NCBI GenBank assembly: GCA_015654835.1
Contig: JAATGG010000092.1
Location: 1 to 33,536 of the forward strand
DNA length: 33,536 nucleotides
Origin: Terriglobales bacterium
Lineage (GTDB): Bacteria > Acidobacteriota > Terriglobia > Terriglobales > Acidobacteriaceae
Direction of reading: 5' to 3'
The translations under genes and the position numbers were made by a program. Shown one piece after another: positions 14,611 to 22,703 of the stretch (position 1 is its first letter; each line of letters opens with the position of its first letter). A model generated the notes under the pieces. The model was given only the letters and a program-made list of their open reading frames with translations. It had not been told where the DNA came from and did no database searches.

Positions 14611-17255
14611 TGCGCAAGTACCTCCTGAACTTCGCCTGAGAGTTCTTCTGCCAGAGGAGCAAACTCAGCCAGTCCGCGTGGAAAGCGCTCGGCGAGCTTC
14701 TCGTAAGCCTCGATCCGCGCCATCGATGCGTTTTTCCATATCCACCACTTGCGGTAAGTGCGCTCCCGCGCATAGGTCGTGGTGATCCAGTAGTCCACCG
14801 GACTCGGAACGATGCGAATCGAATGCGTGGATTCCGCTTTCTCACCGATCGCAATCAGGAACTCGGCGCTATGGCCCTTCTTCGGATGGGCAAAAGTCTT
14901 GATCTGATTGAGCGCTGTCTCATTCAGGTGGACGTGCTCCCGGAGCGCGGTCATATCGCCGGGCTGCTTGCCAATGATCTTTGTCGTCGCGTTTTTGACG
15001 ATACCCGCGCCGTGCTCGTTGGGCTTGTCCGGTGTGCCCACGAAATCCTCCGGCGTCTGGCTGATCCCCCAGACGCTGGCATTGCGCTTGCGCGCCGTGC
15101 GGAAGAGTTGCACGACGACGCTTGCAAGAATCGGAGACTCCAGCAGCGCCCAGCATTCATCGAGCAGAACGATGCTTGGCTGGCCCGTCCATCCCGATGC
15201 GCGATAAGTGGCCGTATGCGCAATCAGCAGGCTCATGGCGCGCTCCAAGCGCGGATCGTCTTTCAACTTTTCAACATTGAAATAGAGCCAGGGATTGTTC
15301 AGTTCAACGGTTGTCGGCCTATCGAAGAGCCGTGCATACGGACCCTCATCCACCCAGGCCCGCAATTTGGTCGAGGCCATCTGGGCCATCGTGTTGATCT
15401 TTTGGTTGCGGTCCCGGTCCTGCCAATGCGCCAGTTCCGCCGCCAGATCCCCGAAGAGTGGAATCGGATTCGAGGTTTTGGCGCTGCAACGCTTGTACGT
15501 CGATCCGATGGCTTCAAGCAGCACACTGTCGAGCAGGTCTATATCGAGATCCGGCGGAGTGTTCTCGCCCAGCATATGTCGGGTCAGGTTCTTGAGAAAG
15601 GAAATCTGATCGTTCGATGGCCTGTCCTCACCCCTGGGCAGATCCCAGGGGTTGATCGTTTGCTCTGAATCGAGCGACATCTCGATCATCTCGCCGCCCA
15701 TCAACTCCACCAGCGGTTGATAGGAGTCGCCACGCTCCAAAATCGAGATCAGCGGGTTCGCCCGCGCGGCCATCAGAAGCATTTGCTGAGCAGCCAGTGT
15801 CTTGCCGCCGCCGCTTTTCGCCATCAGAAGGCCGTTAGCGTCCGACAGATCCGGATCGAACATCGAAAATGGAATGAGCTGCCGGAACAGCGTCTCGAAG
15901 AGGATCAGCGGACTCCTCCTGGTTCCGGTCCACGGCATCTCGACGGGAACCAGATCGGCCACATTCGAGGTGAGCATATCCTGGTCGCGCTTGTCAGCCT
16001 CGGCCATCCCTGGCAACGTTCCAAGAAAGATGCGGCGCTTGGCTATGGTCTCTGCCACAGCTTTCGCGCCATTCATGTGCGTGAAGGCGTTCAAGACCTC
16101 CTGCGTGCGGTTGGCCAACTCGCGCTCCGATTGTTCGAGATCCCGCATTGTTACCGCCGGTCGTGAGGTCCGCACGATAACCGAAACGCTCAGCTTCGCT
16201 GTTTTGAGCGATGAAGATATGATGTCGCGCTGCACCTGGATCAACTGCGCCTGGGCAACCTCGGCCTCTGGATTCGACTTGAAGTTGCCGTTCGCATCCT
16301 TCTGCGCTGCGGTCATTTTCTGCAACCGCTTCTTGTAGCTCTTGAGCACCTTTACCTGATCGGGGATCACGACCTGTCCGCTGACGACAATGGGAAAACC
16401 GAGTGTCGAAAAGTTCTGCAGCATTCCAGGGAACGTTGCATCAGGTAGTTCCTTCAGGCTCACAACACCGTAGAGATACCCATCGATGTTCAGGTAGGTT
16501 TCGGTTTCATTCTGAATGCTCGCCTCCGCAGCCTGTTCTCTGGCGCTGCGATACTCGATCATCCCTTCGCCGGGAACGTAAGGCCGGTGGTCACGGCGCA
16601 ACGGGTGCTGAGCGTACTTCAGTTCCTCGAAGAGATCCTGCGTCATGAGCCGACGCGGGCCGAGATTAGCGGTTTCCATCGATCCCTCGATTCCACGCAG
16701 GATCGATTCGAACTCCGCAAGGTAGGTTTCATGCTCCTTGCGTGTGCGCTGGATCGCCTTTTTCTGACTCAACGTAAGACTCCCAAGCTTGCGATTCTGT
16801 TCAGCGGAGTGGTAGAGCTTCGCATGAATTCGTGGATCCCAGATGAGGTAGACATGCAGACGGTTCTCAAAGTAGTATCCGCGGCGTTCCTTCTCGCGCC
16901 ACATCTGCAACCGATGCGCATCGAGCGCCATCACCTCCGACTGAGCCGTGCGCTGCTCGTGAAGGTAGTTGTCCAGAAGATCGCCGAGATGCTCGGATAT
17001 CTCGTAGCGGAACTGGATGCGCACACTGACATCGGGAACGCTGCGAAAGAGCGCCTCCAGCATTGCTTTTGTCTGGTTTCGATCGCTGTCCGTAGCGAAG
17101 TAAGCGAGTATGCCGCGCAGTTCATAGCCAGCCACGAAAGCGCCGTTCGTTCGGATCATGACGTTGTCGCCCTCGGGCAGATCCCGCAGAGGAAGCAGTT
17201 CGCAGACCGCCGGCGACTTCATCTTTTTCTCGTGTTCCGCATAGGTCATTGGCAT
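14607..17255 (-). CDS. virB4: VirB4/TrbE family T4SS ATPase
   Basis: This 882-residue ATPase powers pilus biogenesis and substrate transfer at the inner membrane. The N-terminal CagE/TrbE/VirB domain covers roughly residues 15-440. The C-terminal RecA-like domain has Walker A AKSGGGKT at 479-486 and Walker B SIVLLDECWAL at 694-704 (D699, E700), followed by ARKRNASVWGISQTPEDF as the sensor/Gln-containing loop. Length is typical. The ATG at 17255 has GGAGAG upstream and lies inside the end of a small gene. It is the most conserved T4SS marker in the window and sits between VirB3- and VirB5-like genes as in virB operons. Confidence 0.95.
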   Translation of the reverse strand: MPMTYAEHEKKMKSPAVCELLPLRDLPEGDNVMIRTNGAFVAGYELRGILAYFATDSDRNQTKAMLEALFRSVPDVSVRIQFRYEISEHLGDLLDNYLHEQRTAQSEVMALDAHRLQMWREKERRGYYFENRLHVYLIWDPRIHAKLYHSAEQNRKLGSLTLSQKKAIQRTRKEHETYLAEFESILRGIEGSMETANLGPRRLMTQDLFEELKYAQHPLRRDHRPYVPGEGMIEYRSAREQAAEASIQNETETYLNIDGYLYGVVSLKELPDATFPGMLQNFSTLGFPIVVSGQVVIPDQVKVLKSYKKRLQKMTAAQKDANGNFKSNPEAEVAQAQLIQVQRDIISSSLKTAKLSVSVIVRTSRPAVTMRDLEQSERELANRTQEVLNAFTHMNGAKAVAETIAKRRIFLGTLPGMAEADKRDQDMLTSNVADLVPVEMPWTGTRRSPLILFETLFRQLIPFSMFDPDLSDANGLLMAKSGGGKTLAAQQMLLMAARANPLISILERGDSYQPLVELMGGEMIEMSLDSEQTINPWDLPRGEDRPSNDQISFLKNLTRHMLGENTPPDLDIDLLDSVLLEAIGSTYKRCSAKTSNPIPLFGDLAAELAHWQDRDRNQKINTMAQMASTKLRAWVDEGPYARLFDRPTTVELNNPWLYFNVEKLKDDPRLERAMSLLIAHTATYRASGWTGQPSIVLLDECWALLESPILASVVVQLFRTARKRNASVWGISQTPEDFVGTPDKPNEHGAGIVKNATTKIIGKQPGDMTALREHVHLNETALNQIKTFAHPKKGHSAEFLIAIGEKAESTHSIRIVPSPVDYWITTTYARERTYRKWWIWKNASMARIEAYEKLAERFPRGLAEFAPLAEELSGEVQEVLAQ

Positions 17256-17443
17256 GTTGCAACTCTCCTGGCTGGCTTTTGGCGGTCTTGTTTCAATCCC
17301 AGCTTCGCAATTGGGGTCAGTGGCCCGATCCCCTCGTGAAATCTCGCCGCGAACAGCACGCTTGCAAAAACCGCGCGGGCAGCGTCGGCATCGAGTTTGA
17401 GAGCGATCGATCCGTCCGTGATTTTTTTGATCGCGGCCTGCAT
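17246..17443 (-). CDS. Small hypothetical protein between VirB3- and VirB4-like genes, 65 aa
   Basis: The ATG at 17443 comes two bases after the TAG of the VirB3-like gene, with GAGGAGGA overlapping that stop region, and the frame ends ten bases into virB4. The product (begins MQAAIKKITDGSIALKL) is basic, soluble and without cysteine pairs. Coupling on both sides and the strong ribosome site argue that it is translated. No family is recognised. Confidence 0.5.
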   Translation of the reverse strand: MQAAIKKITDGSIALKLDADAARAVFASVLFAARFHEGIGPLTPIAKLGLKQDRQKPARRVATCQ

Positions 17444-17445
17444 GG

Positions 17446-17790
17446 CTAGTCCTCCTCTTCGACCAGATAAGCCTGCGTCAACTCGGAATCTCGCTCAAGT
17501 GCGCACCAGGCCTTTGGAGCAAAGAACGAACGCACAAGGTCGGTGAGATAACCGCGCGGACGACCGTACTTGAAAACGATCAGAAACGGAACGGCCAGCG
17601 CTGGTACGACAAACTCCATGAAGATGTTGAGCGGCATTCCAAAGACGTGAGCATTGCCGCTAACAAAATGCGCAAGCAGATTCATCAGCGCGGCAAGCGC
17701 AAGCACCAGGATCAAGTCCTCGAACTCCAGTCCAAGAAACGTCACCTTGGTATGAAGATTGCGATGAACAGGCGTCAGATCGAGACTCAT
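17446..17790 (-). CDS. VirB3/TrbD-like T4SS inner-membrane protein
   Basis: I chose ATG 17790 (MSLDLTPVHRNLH) since GAGGAGG lies just upstream; seven more codons would be available but lack a site. At 114 residues it has the VirB3 layout: a short N-terminus with a PVHRNL motif, two closely spaced hydrophobic segments (about 25-43 and 54-76), then a basic region (KYGRPRGYL) and a soluble C-terminus. VirB3 partners VirB4 at the inner membrane, and its gene is nearly always directly upstream of virB4, as here with one small gene between. Confidence 0.75.
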   Translation of the reverse strand: MSLDLTPVHRNLHTKVTFLGLEFEDLILVLALAALMNLLAHFVSGNAHVFGMPLNIFMEFVVPALAVPFLIVFKYGRPRGYLTDLVRSFFAPKAWCALERDSELTQAYLVEEED

Positions 17791-17800
17791 ACATACCTCC

Positions 17801-18250
17801 TCAGATGCCATGCGCGTGCGTGACCATTGACTCCGCCAGGCGCATCATTCCTGAAACCATCAACGCGGCGATTGCAGCCACGAACTTCCTGATCCAGGTT
17901 GAACCTGGATAAATCTCCGCAACTACGCCGCCCATGTGCAGAGCCATTGCGGCAAGTTGGGTCAAAGCGAAGACGGGAAGAATCACATTGGCGACCCAAT
18001 TGACCATGCTCATCGTCGCCATCCAAAAAACATCCGCGCTGGTCGGTCCGGCGTGCTGGACAAACCCCTCCAACGCCCGCAACATTCCAGAACACATCAA
18101 CGATGCGAAGCCGCCGTACAGCAACTGCTCGAACTGGCCTCCTTTGCTGTAGCGGAAGACAGCGCCAGCGAAGAACAGTCCAGCCATCGTCGGCATCATG
18201 GTGTTGCCTGCCCAGGAGGCGAGGTTCGTAATCGCACCGTCGAGACTCAT
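17801..18250 (-). CDS. VirB2-like pilin-type membrane protein with two related modules
   Basis: ATG 18250 (MSLDGAITNLASWAGN) follows GAGGAAAAACGA. The 149-residue protein has four hydrophobic segments. They form two similar halves: each has N-x-x-x-W near its start, a Pro-Ala helix (NTMMPTMAGLFF; NVILPVFALTQL), then a second helix ending SG-M-x-R-x-x-E (SGMLRALEGF; SGMMRLAESM). The single-module pilin encoded at 18934-19368 has the same pattern. No cleavable signal is obvious. This looks like a duplicated VirB2 unit; whether it is polymerised or acts as a base or stopper is unknown. Confidence 0.6.
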   Translation of the reverse strand: MSLDGAITNLASWAGNTMMPTMAGLFFAGAVFRYSKGGQFEQLLYGGFASLMCSGMLRALEGFVQHAGPTSADVFWMATMSMVNWVANVILPVFALTQLAAMALHMGGVVAEIYPGSTWIRKFVAAIAALMVSGMMRLAESMVTHAHGI

Positions 18251-18260
18251 TCGTTTTTCC

Positions 18261-18923
18261 TCACGCTGCCATGGCCTTGAACAACGCCAAAAGTCCACTC
18301 AAACTTAGAAATGCGATTGCTGCAAAGACCAACCGCACCCATGGCCTATGCCGTACATAATTGATGACTGCGCCCACGCACGCCAGTCCAGCCGCCGCCG
18401 GCATGATCTGACCGGCGATATAGTTCCACAGGGAAGTGAGCATATCGGTTGTCGCGTATTCGCCGCCGGAGTTCCAACCCTGAAGCAACTGCATCGTCGC
18501 AGAGATCGACATCAGGAAAAGCGCGGCGATAACTGATGAGAGCGGATTCTCTCCTCCTGCCACGTCGAGCGTTGCCTTCAGAACGAAATACGCCGCTATC
18601 ACCGGTACCAGCCGTGCGACAACAATCTGATTGACGAAGTTCTTGAAGGCCGTTTCCATACTGGCGAGCCAACTTGTTCCAACCGATCCGCTAGCCGACG
18701 GAACTTGAATGCCTTGTGCTGCAATCCATGAGAGAAGCTGTGGAATTGTAAGAAGAACAACTGTCCACAGAATCCATTTGCCCGCCCGACCGTTGATATG
18801 GAAATTAATTCCACCCTCCTGCCGAAGGCTGACGCCCGCGGCGGCCAGAGTGCAGAACGCCGCGGGAACCGCCAGATCGAACAGCAGTTGCAACAGGTCG
18901 AGAAGGAATTGCGGCACGGGCAT
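18261..18923 (-). CDS. VirB2-related polytopic membrane protein, 220 aa
   Basis: The ATG at 18923 has AAGGAGAG upstream; the longer frame to 18983 overlaps the pilin gene and lacks support. There are about six hydrophobic segments. The C-terminal 65 residues (LWNYIAGQIMPAAAGLACV, later LSLSGLLALFKAM) repeat the two-helix pilin-like pattern of both neighbours. The middle (FVNQIVVARLVPVIAAYF, then ALFLMSISATMQLL) is a weaker repeat. It lies between two VirB2-like genes with ten-base spacers. A structural role in the inner-membrane platform is plausible; the exact function is unknown. Confidence 0.5.
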   Translation of the reverse strand: MPVPQFLLDLLQLLFDLAVPAAFCTLAAAGVSLRQEGGINFHINGRAGKWILWTVVLLTIPQLLSWIAAQGIQVPSASGSVGTSWLASMETAFKNFVNQIVVARLVPVIAAYFVLKATLDVAGGENPLSSVIAALFLMSISATMQLLQGWNSGGEYATTDMLTSLWNYIAGQIMPAAAGLACVGAVINYVRHRPWVRLVFAAIAFLSLSGLLALFKAMAA

Positions 18924-18933
18924 CCGGCTCTCC

Positions 18934-19368
18934 TTACTGAATGCCTTGCGCTTGCGTGATGAAGCCCTCGGCCATGCGCCCAAGTCCGGAAATCACCATC
19001 AAAGCCACGCCGGTGACTCCCCAGCCCATGTACCCGCGACCGCTCTTGAAGTGCCAACCGGCCACGCCAAGGCAAGCTATTGCAATCACTGGAGCGATGA
19101 CGTTGCAGCCCCAGTTGACGATATTGAGGACTGTGCCCTCGACCGTGGTCGCTTGCTGGCCCTGCACGGCCTGACCGAACTGCGGGCTTGTTCCAAGGTT
19201 CTGAGCTCTCGCCGCGAAAGGTGCCATGAGATTGCCCAGGAGCATGAGGCTCAAAGCAAATTTCAAGACGACGTGCAGCCAGTTGATTTCATCAGGGCAG
19301 TGAAGAACGAGCGTGGTGGATGTGGCGCTCGCCGGGGAGCGCCGCCAGAAGGCCAATGCGGTTCTCAT
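18934..19368 (-). CDS. VirB2/TrbC-like pilin, 144 aa
   Basis: First gene of the long T4SS operon, ATG 19368 with GGAGAG upstream. It has a long polar N-region, a hydrophobic signal segment (about 33-54) ending with AARAQN, so cleavage after ARA or RAQ is likely, and then two transmembrane helices (about 84-105 and 114-134) joined by a short basic loop (KSGRG). This is the VirB2/TrbC prepilin layout, and the mature part of about 88 residues is normal for it. The C-terminal helix ends SGLGRMAEGF, the motif repeated in the next two genes. Confidence 0.7.
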   Translation of the reverse strand: MRTALAFWRRSPASATSTTLVLHCPDEINWLHVVLKFALSLMLLGNLMAPFAARAQNLGTSPQFGQAVQGQQATTVEGTVLNIVNWGCNVIAPVIAIACLGVAGWHFKSGRGYMGWGVTGVALMVISGLGRMAEGFITQAQGIQ

Positions 19369-19416
19369 ACGTTTTCTCTCCTGGACGCGGTTGCTCTCGG
19401 CATCCGTGTCGAAGAG

Positions 19417-19445
19417 AGAATGTGACTGATGCGAAACTCCGTCAA
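19417..19445 (-). promoter_or_regulatory. Candidate promoter of the T4SS operon
   Basis: On the minus strand TTGACG (19440-19445) is followed after exactly 17 bases by CATTCT (19417-19422), some 49 bases before the pilin ATG at 19368. The -35 box matches five of six consensus positions and the -10 box only three, so strength would be low or activator-dependent. Confidence 0.3.
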
Positions 19446-19458
19446 ATTGCCACGCAAA

Positions 19459-19493
19459 TCACACTTGCCGAACGCTTCAATCTTCAGGTGTGA
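19459..19493. promoter_or_regulatory. Inverted repeat, possible operator between divergent genes
   Basis: TCACACTTG (19459-19467) and CAGGTGTGA (19485-19493) match as an inverted repeat in eight of nine positions with a 17-base spacer. It lies just upstream of the candidate -35 box of the T4SS operon and between the divergent pilin and zinc-ribbon genes, a natural position for a dimeric regulator site. No regulator gene can be linked to it. Confidence 0.3.
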
Positions 19494-19626
19494 TTGATAC
19501 CTCAATGGAACCAGTACATATCGCGCATTTCGTATAGCTCTGATTTCGATAAGGAGCTAGAATCCTATTCGTAAGAGATTCTGGAGCCTGTCGCGGCCGA
19601 CGCCGCGTGGCTCATAGGAATAGCGA

Positions 19627-20082
19627 ATGGCGACCACGGGACAACAGACGGCATATTGGTGCGATCAGTGCGGTAGCCCTGAGATCGTGGCCCTGTCTCT
19701 GCTATACGAGCAGGGAACCCGCAACTTCTCCGGGCGCTTCACCTCGGGCGTCAGCCAGTCCTATTCCGCGAAGGCAGCTTCTCCGCCAAGACCACGAGGT
19801 TATCTTCGCGCTTGTTTGGGATGGGGATTTCCTATAGTTTTTTGTTGCTTCTGGGGACTCCTCGGATTGAGCGCGATATTGCAGCATTCAAAAGCGCCCA
19901 TATCTTTAGAGATCACAGTTGCTGTCCTACTGTTTTTGGGTTGTATGCTTACCCTGAGATTGCTCATTAGCTTTCACAAGACAGCCCGTTACAACAAAGA
20001 GGTGTATACACGCCTTTCTTCGAACTGGGCACATACCTTCATGTGCCGCCGTTGCGGAAAGTATTCTCTGATTCGTCAGTAG
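19627..20082 (+). CDS. Zinc-ribbon membrane protein, 151 aa
   Basis: This is the only plus-strand gene within the conjugative region. ATG 19627 has AGGAAT upstream. C12-x-x-C15 near the start (WCDQCG) and C140-x-x-C143 near the end (FMCRRCGKY) form two knuckles that could together bind one zinc ion. Between them are two hydrophobic helices (about 64-86 and 92-112), so both ends would face the cytoplasm. No family is recognised. It is divergent from the pilin gene and followed by the palindrome array. Confidence 0.65.
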   Translation: MATTGQQTAYWCDQCGSPEIVALSLLYEQGTRNFSGRFTSGVSQSYSAKAASPPRPRGYLRACLGWGFPIVFCCFWGLLGLSAILQHSKAPISLEITVAVLLFLGCMLTLRLLISFHKTARYNKEVYTRLSSNWAHTFMCRRCGKYSLIRQ

Positions 20083-20110
20083 CCGCTGGAGTGAGATTGC
20101 TCTACGAATT

Positions 20111-20357
20111 TGCCTCAAACGCACAACGAGGCAACGGGATCGATAATGCCTCAAGTGCGTGTTGAGGAATATGAATCAATATGCCTCAACACGCACATTG
20201 AGGCATCCGGACCGACAATTCATCAAATGCGCTACGAGGAATCGAAGGCCTTTTTCCTCAAACGCACAATGAGGCATCTGGATCGATTATTCCTCAAGTG
20301 CACGATGAGGAATTGAAGGGAATATTCCTTAAACGCACAACTCGGCAACGCACAACT
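20111..20357. repeat. Array of seven palindromic repeats, 35-37 bp period
   Basis: Units start at 20111, 20147, 20182, 20219, 20254, 20290 and 20325, with a partial eighth half. Each holds an inverted repeat of the type (T)(G/T)CCTCA-(8 to 9 bases, often acGCAC)-TGAGG(C/A)A, followed by a variable spacer of 12-14 bases. Arms change together: unit 3 pairs TGCCTCAA with TTGAGGCA, unit 6 pairs TTCCTCA with TGAGGAA, and unit 1 pairs TGCCTC with GAGGCA. A frame through the array gives a repetitive peptide, but it has no ribosome site. The array lies between the zinc-ribbon gene and the VirB10 terminator. It may be a protein-binding array (iteron, partition or transfer site) or a transcribed hairpin array; units differ too much for a typical CRISPR. 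Confidence 0.75.
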
Positions 20358-20392
20358 GGAACTATCCTCGCCCTTCATCGTTATCTTTCGCC

Positions 20393-20422
20393 CATAAAAG
20401 AGCCCTGGCCAAAGCCAGGGCT
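20393..20422 (-). terminator. Intrinsic terminator of the VirB10-like gene
   Basis: A perfect 9-bp stem AGCCCTGGC/GCCAGGGCT with a four-base loop (20401-20422) begins about 19 bases after the stop codon at 20442 and is followed on the minus strand by CTTTTATGGG. It closes the transcript that starts near the integrase/MoxR genes. Confidence 0.75.
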
Positions 20423-20441
20423 AGTAGCGACCATCACGATC

Positions 20442-21713
20442 TTATTGGACGACTGATGCGACCTTGTGAAGCTCTGCGGGGTTCTCGGTGTGCTTGGTAA
20501 AAACGATGTATATCTTCGTATCGGCGGGCACGGACACCACAACGCGACTATTGGCGTTCAAGCTCATGATCTCCGTGTCGCCGGCTGTCCCGATATTTTC
20601 GGCCAACCGCTCCCGCAACATGTCGCTTTCGGAAAACGCGGCGCTTGAATTGTTGCCGGCCACCTCGGCAAGCACGGAGCCAATGCCAGAAGCCGCGCGA
20701 ACCAGGAAATTCTTGCCGGTGTTTTTTCCGTAGACGCTGCCTTTGATTGGTCCGAGATCGAGTCCTGTGCCCACGGCTTCGATCTTCTCCCTGGCGCCGT
20801 CCAGCAATTCAACCTCCTCAAACTTCAAGCTGACCAGCCCGCTGCGATCTGCCTGTTGAAGCGATCCATAGACTCGTGCGCCGGCGGGTAGAACAATTTT
20901 GTCGCCGATCGCGTAGGTGTACTCGACCACGGCCACAACTGGAGTCAGCACCGCGCTTGAGATCTGCGTTTCGAGCTTGGCCTCAATCCGCGTTCCAGGA
21001 GTGAGATCAAGTCGCGGCGTTGCGTCGCGACCGGTGCTCGTATTTGAAAGCGTCCCAACTGGACTCTGCGTCACGCTTCGCACAAAGACGAGCGATGTTT
21101 CCTTCATTGCGTTTTGTTGCTGTGTCTGTGCAATAGGTTGATTCGATGCTTCACCATAAGGCGCAGGATCTTCCCACTTCTGTTGCGTATCCTCGAACGT
21201 TGGCACACTGGCCAGCGTTCGCCCAGATCTTGGCTTTGCCGCAACAGGCTTCTCTGTAGGATCTGAGTTCGATTTGATTGTTGTCGAGCCTGTCAAAGCG
21301 CGTGTCCGCCGGATGTCGCCTGGGCCAAGTTGGCCGGCCGCATTGTCTGGCGCCGCGGTACGCACAGTGTCCATAACAGGCGTGACGCTTCCCTTGGCTG
21401 GCTTCGATTCTATCTGCTTCTGTTGCTGCGACTGTGGCTTTCCCGCAATCTGTTTCTTGGGCATATGACCTGCAATTGCCGTAAAGATGAAGAAGAGAAC
21501 CGCAACCGCAAGCCCGCCGCCAAGTAGTAGCAGTTTGCCTTTGCTCAATCCTTTCGAGCTGTTTTTGTTTGCCCGCGTTGCAAATGTTGACGTGTCTTTC
21601 GCAGGCTGTTCTTGATCGATCCCGACACCTTGAGAAACGTCCTGCTCCACGGCGCCTTCCGTCGGAGCAGTCGAGCCAATGGTGCTGTTTTCGATGCTGT
21701 CGTTGATGCTCAT
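20442..21713 (-). CDS. VirB10/TrbI-like T4SS protein
   Basis: The 423-residue protein has a cytoplasmic N-terminus of about 60 residues, one transmembrane helix (about 61-81, LLLLGGGLAVAVLFFIF), a Gln/Pro/Lys-rich periplasmic linker and a C-terminal beta-barrel domain from about residue 235. The latter has the TrbI pattern LTPGTRIEAKLETQISSAV, then DKIVLPAGARVYGS. VirB10 spans the envelope and couples inner-membrane energy to outer-membrane gating. It follows the VirB9-like gene by 16 bases and ends at a terminator. Here virB10 and one virB9 lie in a separate transcript from the main virB operon. Confidence 0.85.
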   Translation of the reverse strand: MSINDSIENSTIGSTAPTEGAVEQDVSQGVGIDQEQPAKDTSTFATRANKNSSKGLSKGKLLLLGGGLAVAVLFFIFTAIAGHMPKKQIAGKPQSQQQKQIESKPAKGSVTPVMDTVRTAAPDNAAGQLGPGDIRRTRALTGSTTIKSNSDPTEKPVAAKPRSGRTLASVPTFEDTQQKWEDPAPYGEASNQPIAQTQQQNAMKETSLVFVRSVTQSPVGTLSNTSTGRDATPRLDLTPGTRIEAKLETQISSAVLTPVVAVVEYTYAIGDKIVLPAGARVYGSLQQADRSGLVSLKFEEVELLDGAREKIEAVGTGLDLGPIKGSVYGKNTGKNFLVRAASGIGSVLAEVAGNNSSAAFSESDMLRERLAENIGTAGDTEIMSLNANSRVVVSVPADTKIYIVFTKHTENPAELHKVASVVQ

Positions 21714-21729
21714 AGTCGCTTGCCCCTTT

Positions 21730-22698
21730 CTACTGGCGGTCCGCTGAAATCGGCGGAGTGAATGGAAGCCGGATCAGAATCGGCCGGTCGACCTGATCTG
21801 CTTGCGCTATCTGCAGGAAGAGTTGCTCGGTGGACTGTTTGAAGTTGGGCCGGTCAAAGACGACTACACCATCGGCGCGCGCTCCCGGTTCAAGCCGCGT
21901 TGTGCTGAGCTTGTAATCGCGAATCTCCATCTGGTCGGAGAGAATGCCTTTGCTTTTCTTCGACTTCTTCTTCTGCGGTTTGCGCCCAGCGATCTGGATC
22001 TGTGGAGGCACGACCTCGACCGCAGCGTCCGAGTTGTTGAAGATCGAGTAAGCGACGACCGTCTCGTTCTTCCACTGCCTGACACCGCCGACAGAAGTTT
22101 CGACCTGGCGACCCTCCCACTTCGTCCACGCAGGCGCATTGATCTGCGCCTGTTGCGCAAACACCTCGTCGAGAGCCGACCTAGGCGCATCGAGGGCACC
22201 TGAAGGTCGCTCTGCGGCGCGCGAACTCGTCTTCCGTTCCCGGATATTATCCGTGGTCTTCTGCGCCATCGGTCCAGGCGTATCGCCAGCAACCAGGAAA
22301 CTACGCATCGTGCGGTACTCGATCAGGAAATCTACTGGGGTCGTGTCGCTTGCGGCGCTCGCGCCAGCGCTGATCAACTCAATCGTCACGTGCTGGCCGG
22401 ACTTGGTTGCGATCAAGAGGTTCGATTGCGCCGGTTCCTTGGTGATGGGTTTGACGTAGACATACTGCGGTTCGCCCTCGTTGTGTTCGGCTTTGAATGC
22501 GCCAGGACTGCCCAGGATCACGGACGTGACATCCTCGGGCATTCGGATCGACGACTCGAACTCCGGGCGCAGATTGAGGATCGTCACCTCTCGTGGATCA
22601 ATCGTGAGTGTGGCGACCCGCGCAGGAACGGCATGATCCGCCGCGAATAGCCGCAACGGAATGAAGAGTGCTACTGAAAGCAGCGTGTAAAACCTCAT
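21730..22698 (-). CDS. VirB9/TrbG-like T4SS protein (copy 2)
   Basis: ATG 22698 has AAAGGAGGTAAA upstream, overlapping the stop of the lytic transglycosylase. A signal peptide (MRFYTLLSVALFIPLRLFAA) is followed by an N-terminal beta domain with REVTILNLRPEFESSIRMP and YVYVKPITKEPAQSNLLIAT, the strand order of VirB9/CagX N-domains. A polar linker and a basic segment (KPQKKKSKKSKG) precede a C-terminal beta region. At 322 residues it is longer than copy 1 (281). Its place next to VirB10 suggests that it is the ring partner of that protein. Similarity to classical VirB9 is remote. Confidence 0.55.
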   Translation of the reverse strand: MRFYTLLSVALFIPLRLFAADHAVPARVATLTIDPREVTILNLRPEFESSIRMPEDVTSVILGSPGAFKAEHNEGEPQYVYVKPITKEPAQSNLLIATKSGQHVTIELISAGASAASDTTPVDFLIEYRTMRSFLVAGDTPGPMAQKTTDNIRERKTSSRAAERPSGALDAPRSALDEVFAQQAQINAPAWTKWEGRQVETSVGGVRQWKNETVVAYSIFNNSDAAVEVVPPQIQIAGRKPQKKKSKKSKGILSDQMEIRDYKLSTTRLEPGARADGVVVFDRPNFKQSTEQLFLQIAQADQVDRPILIRLPFTPPISADRQ

Positions 22699-22703
22699 CG
22701 CAT

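Noticed and set aside
20110..20316. Repetitive 68-codon frame across the palindrome array
   Set aside because: No ribosome site, and the peptide repeats simply reflect the DNA repeats; arms covary at DNA level.
20111..20357. CRISPR array
   Set aside because: Repeat and spacer are not separable: the conserved part is only about 22 bases and varies between units, spacers are 12-14 bases, and no cas gene is near.
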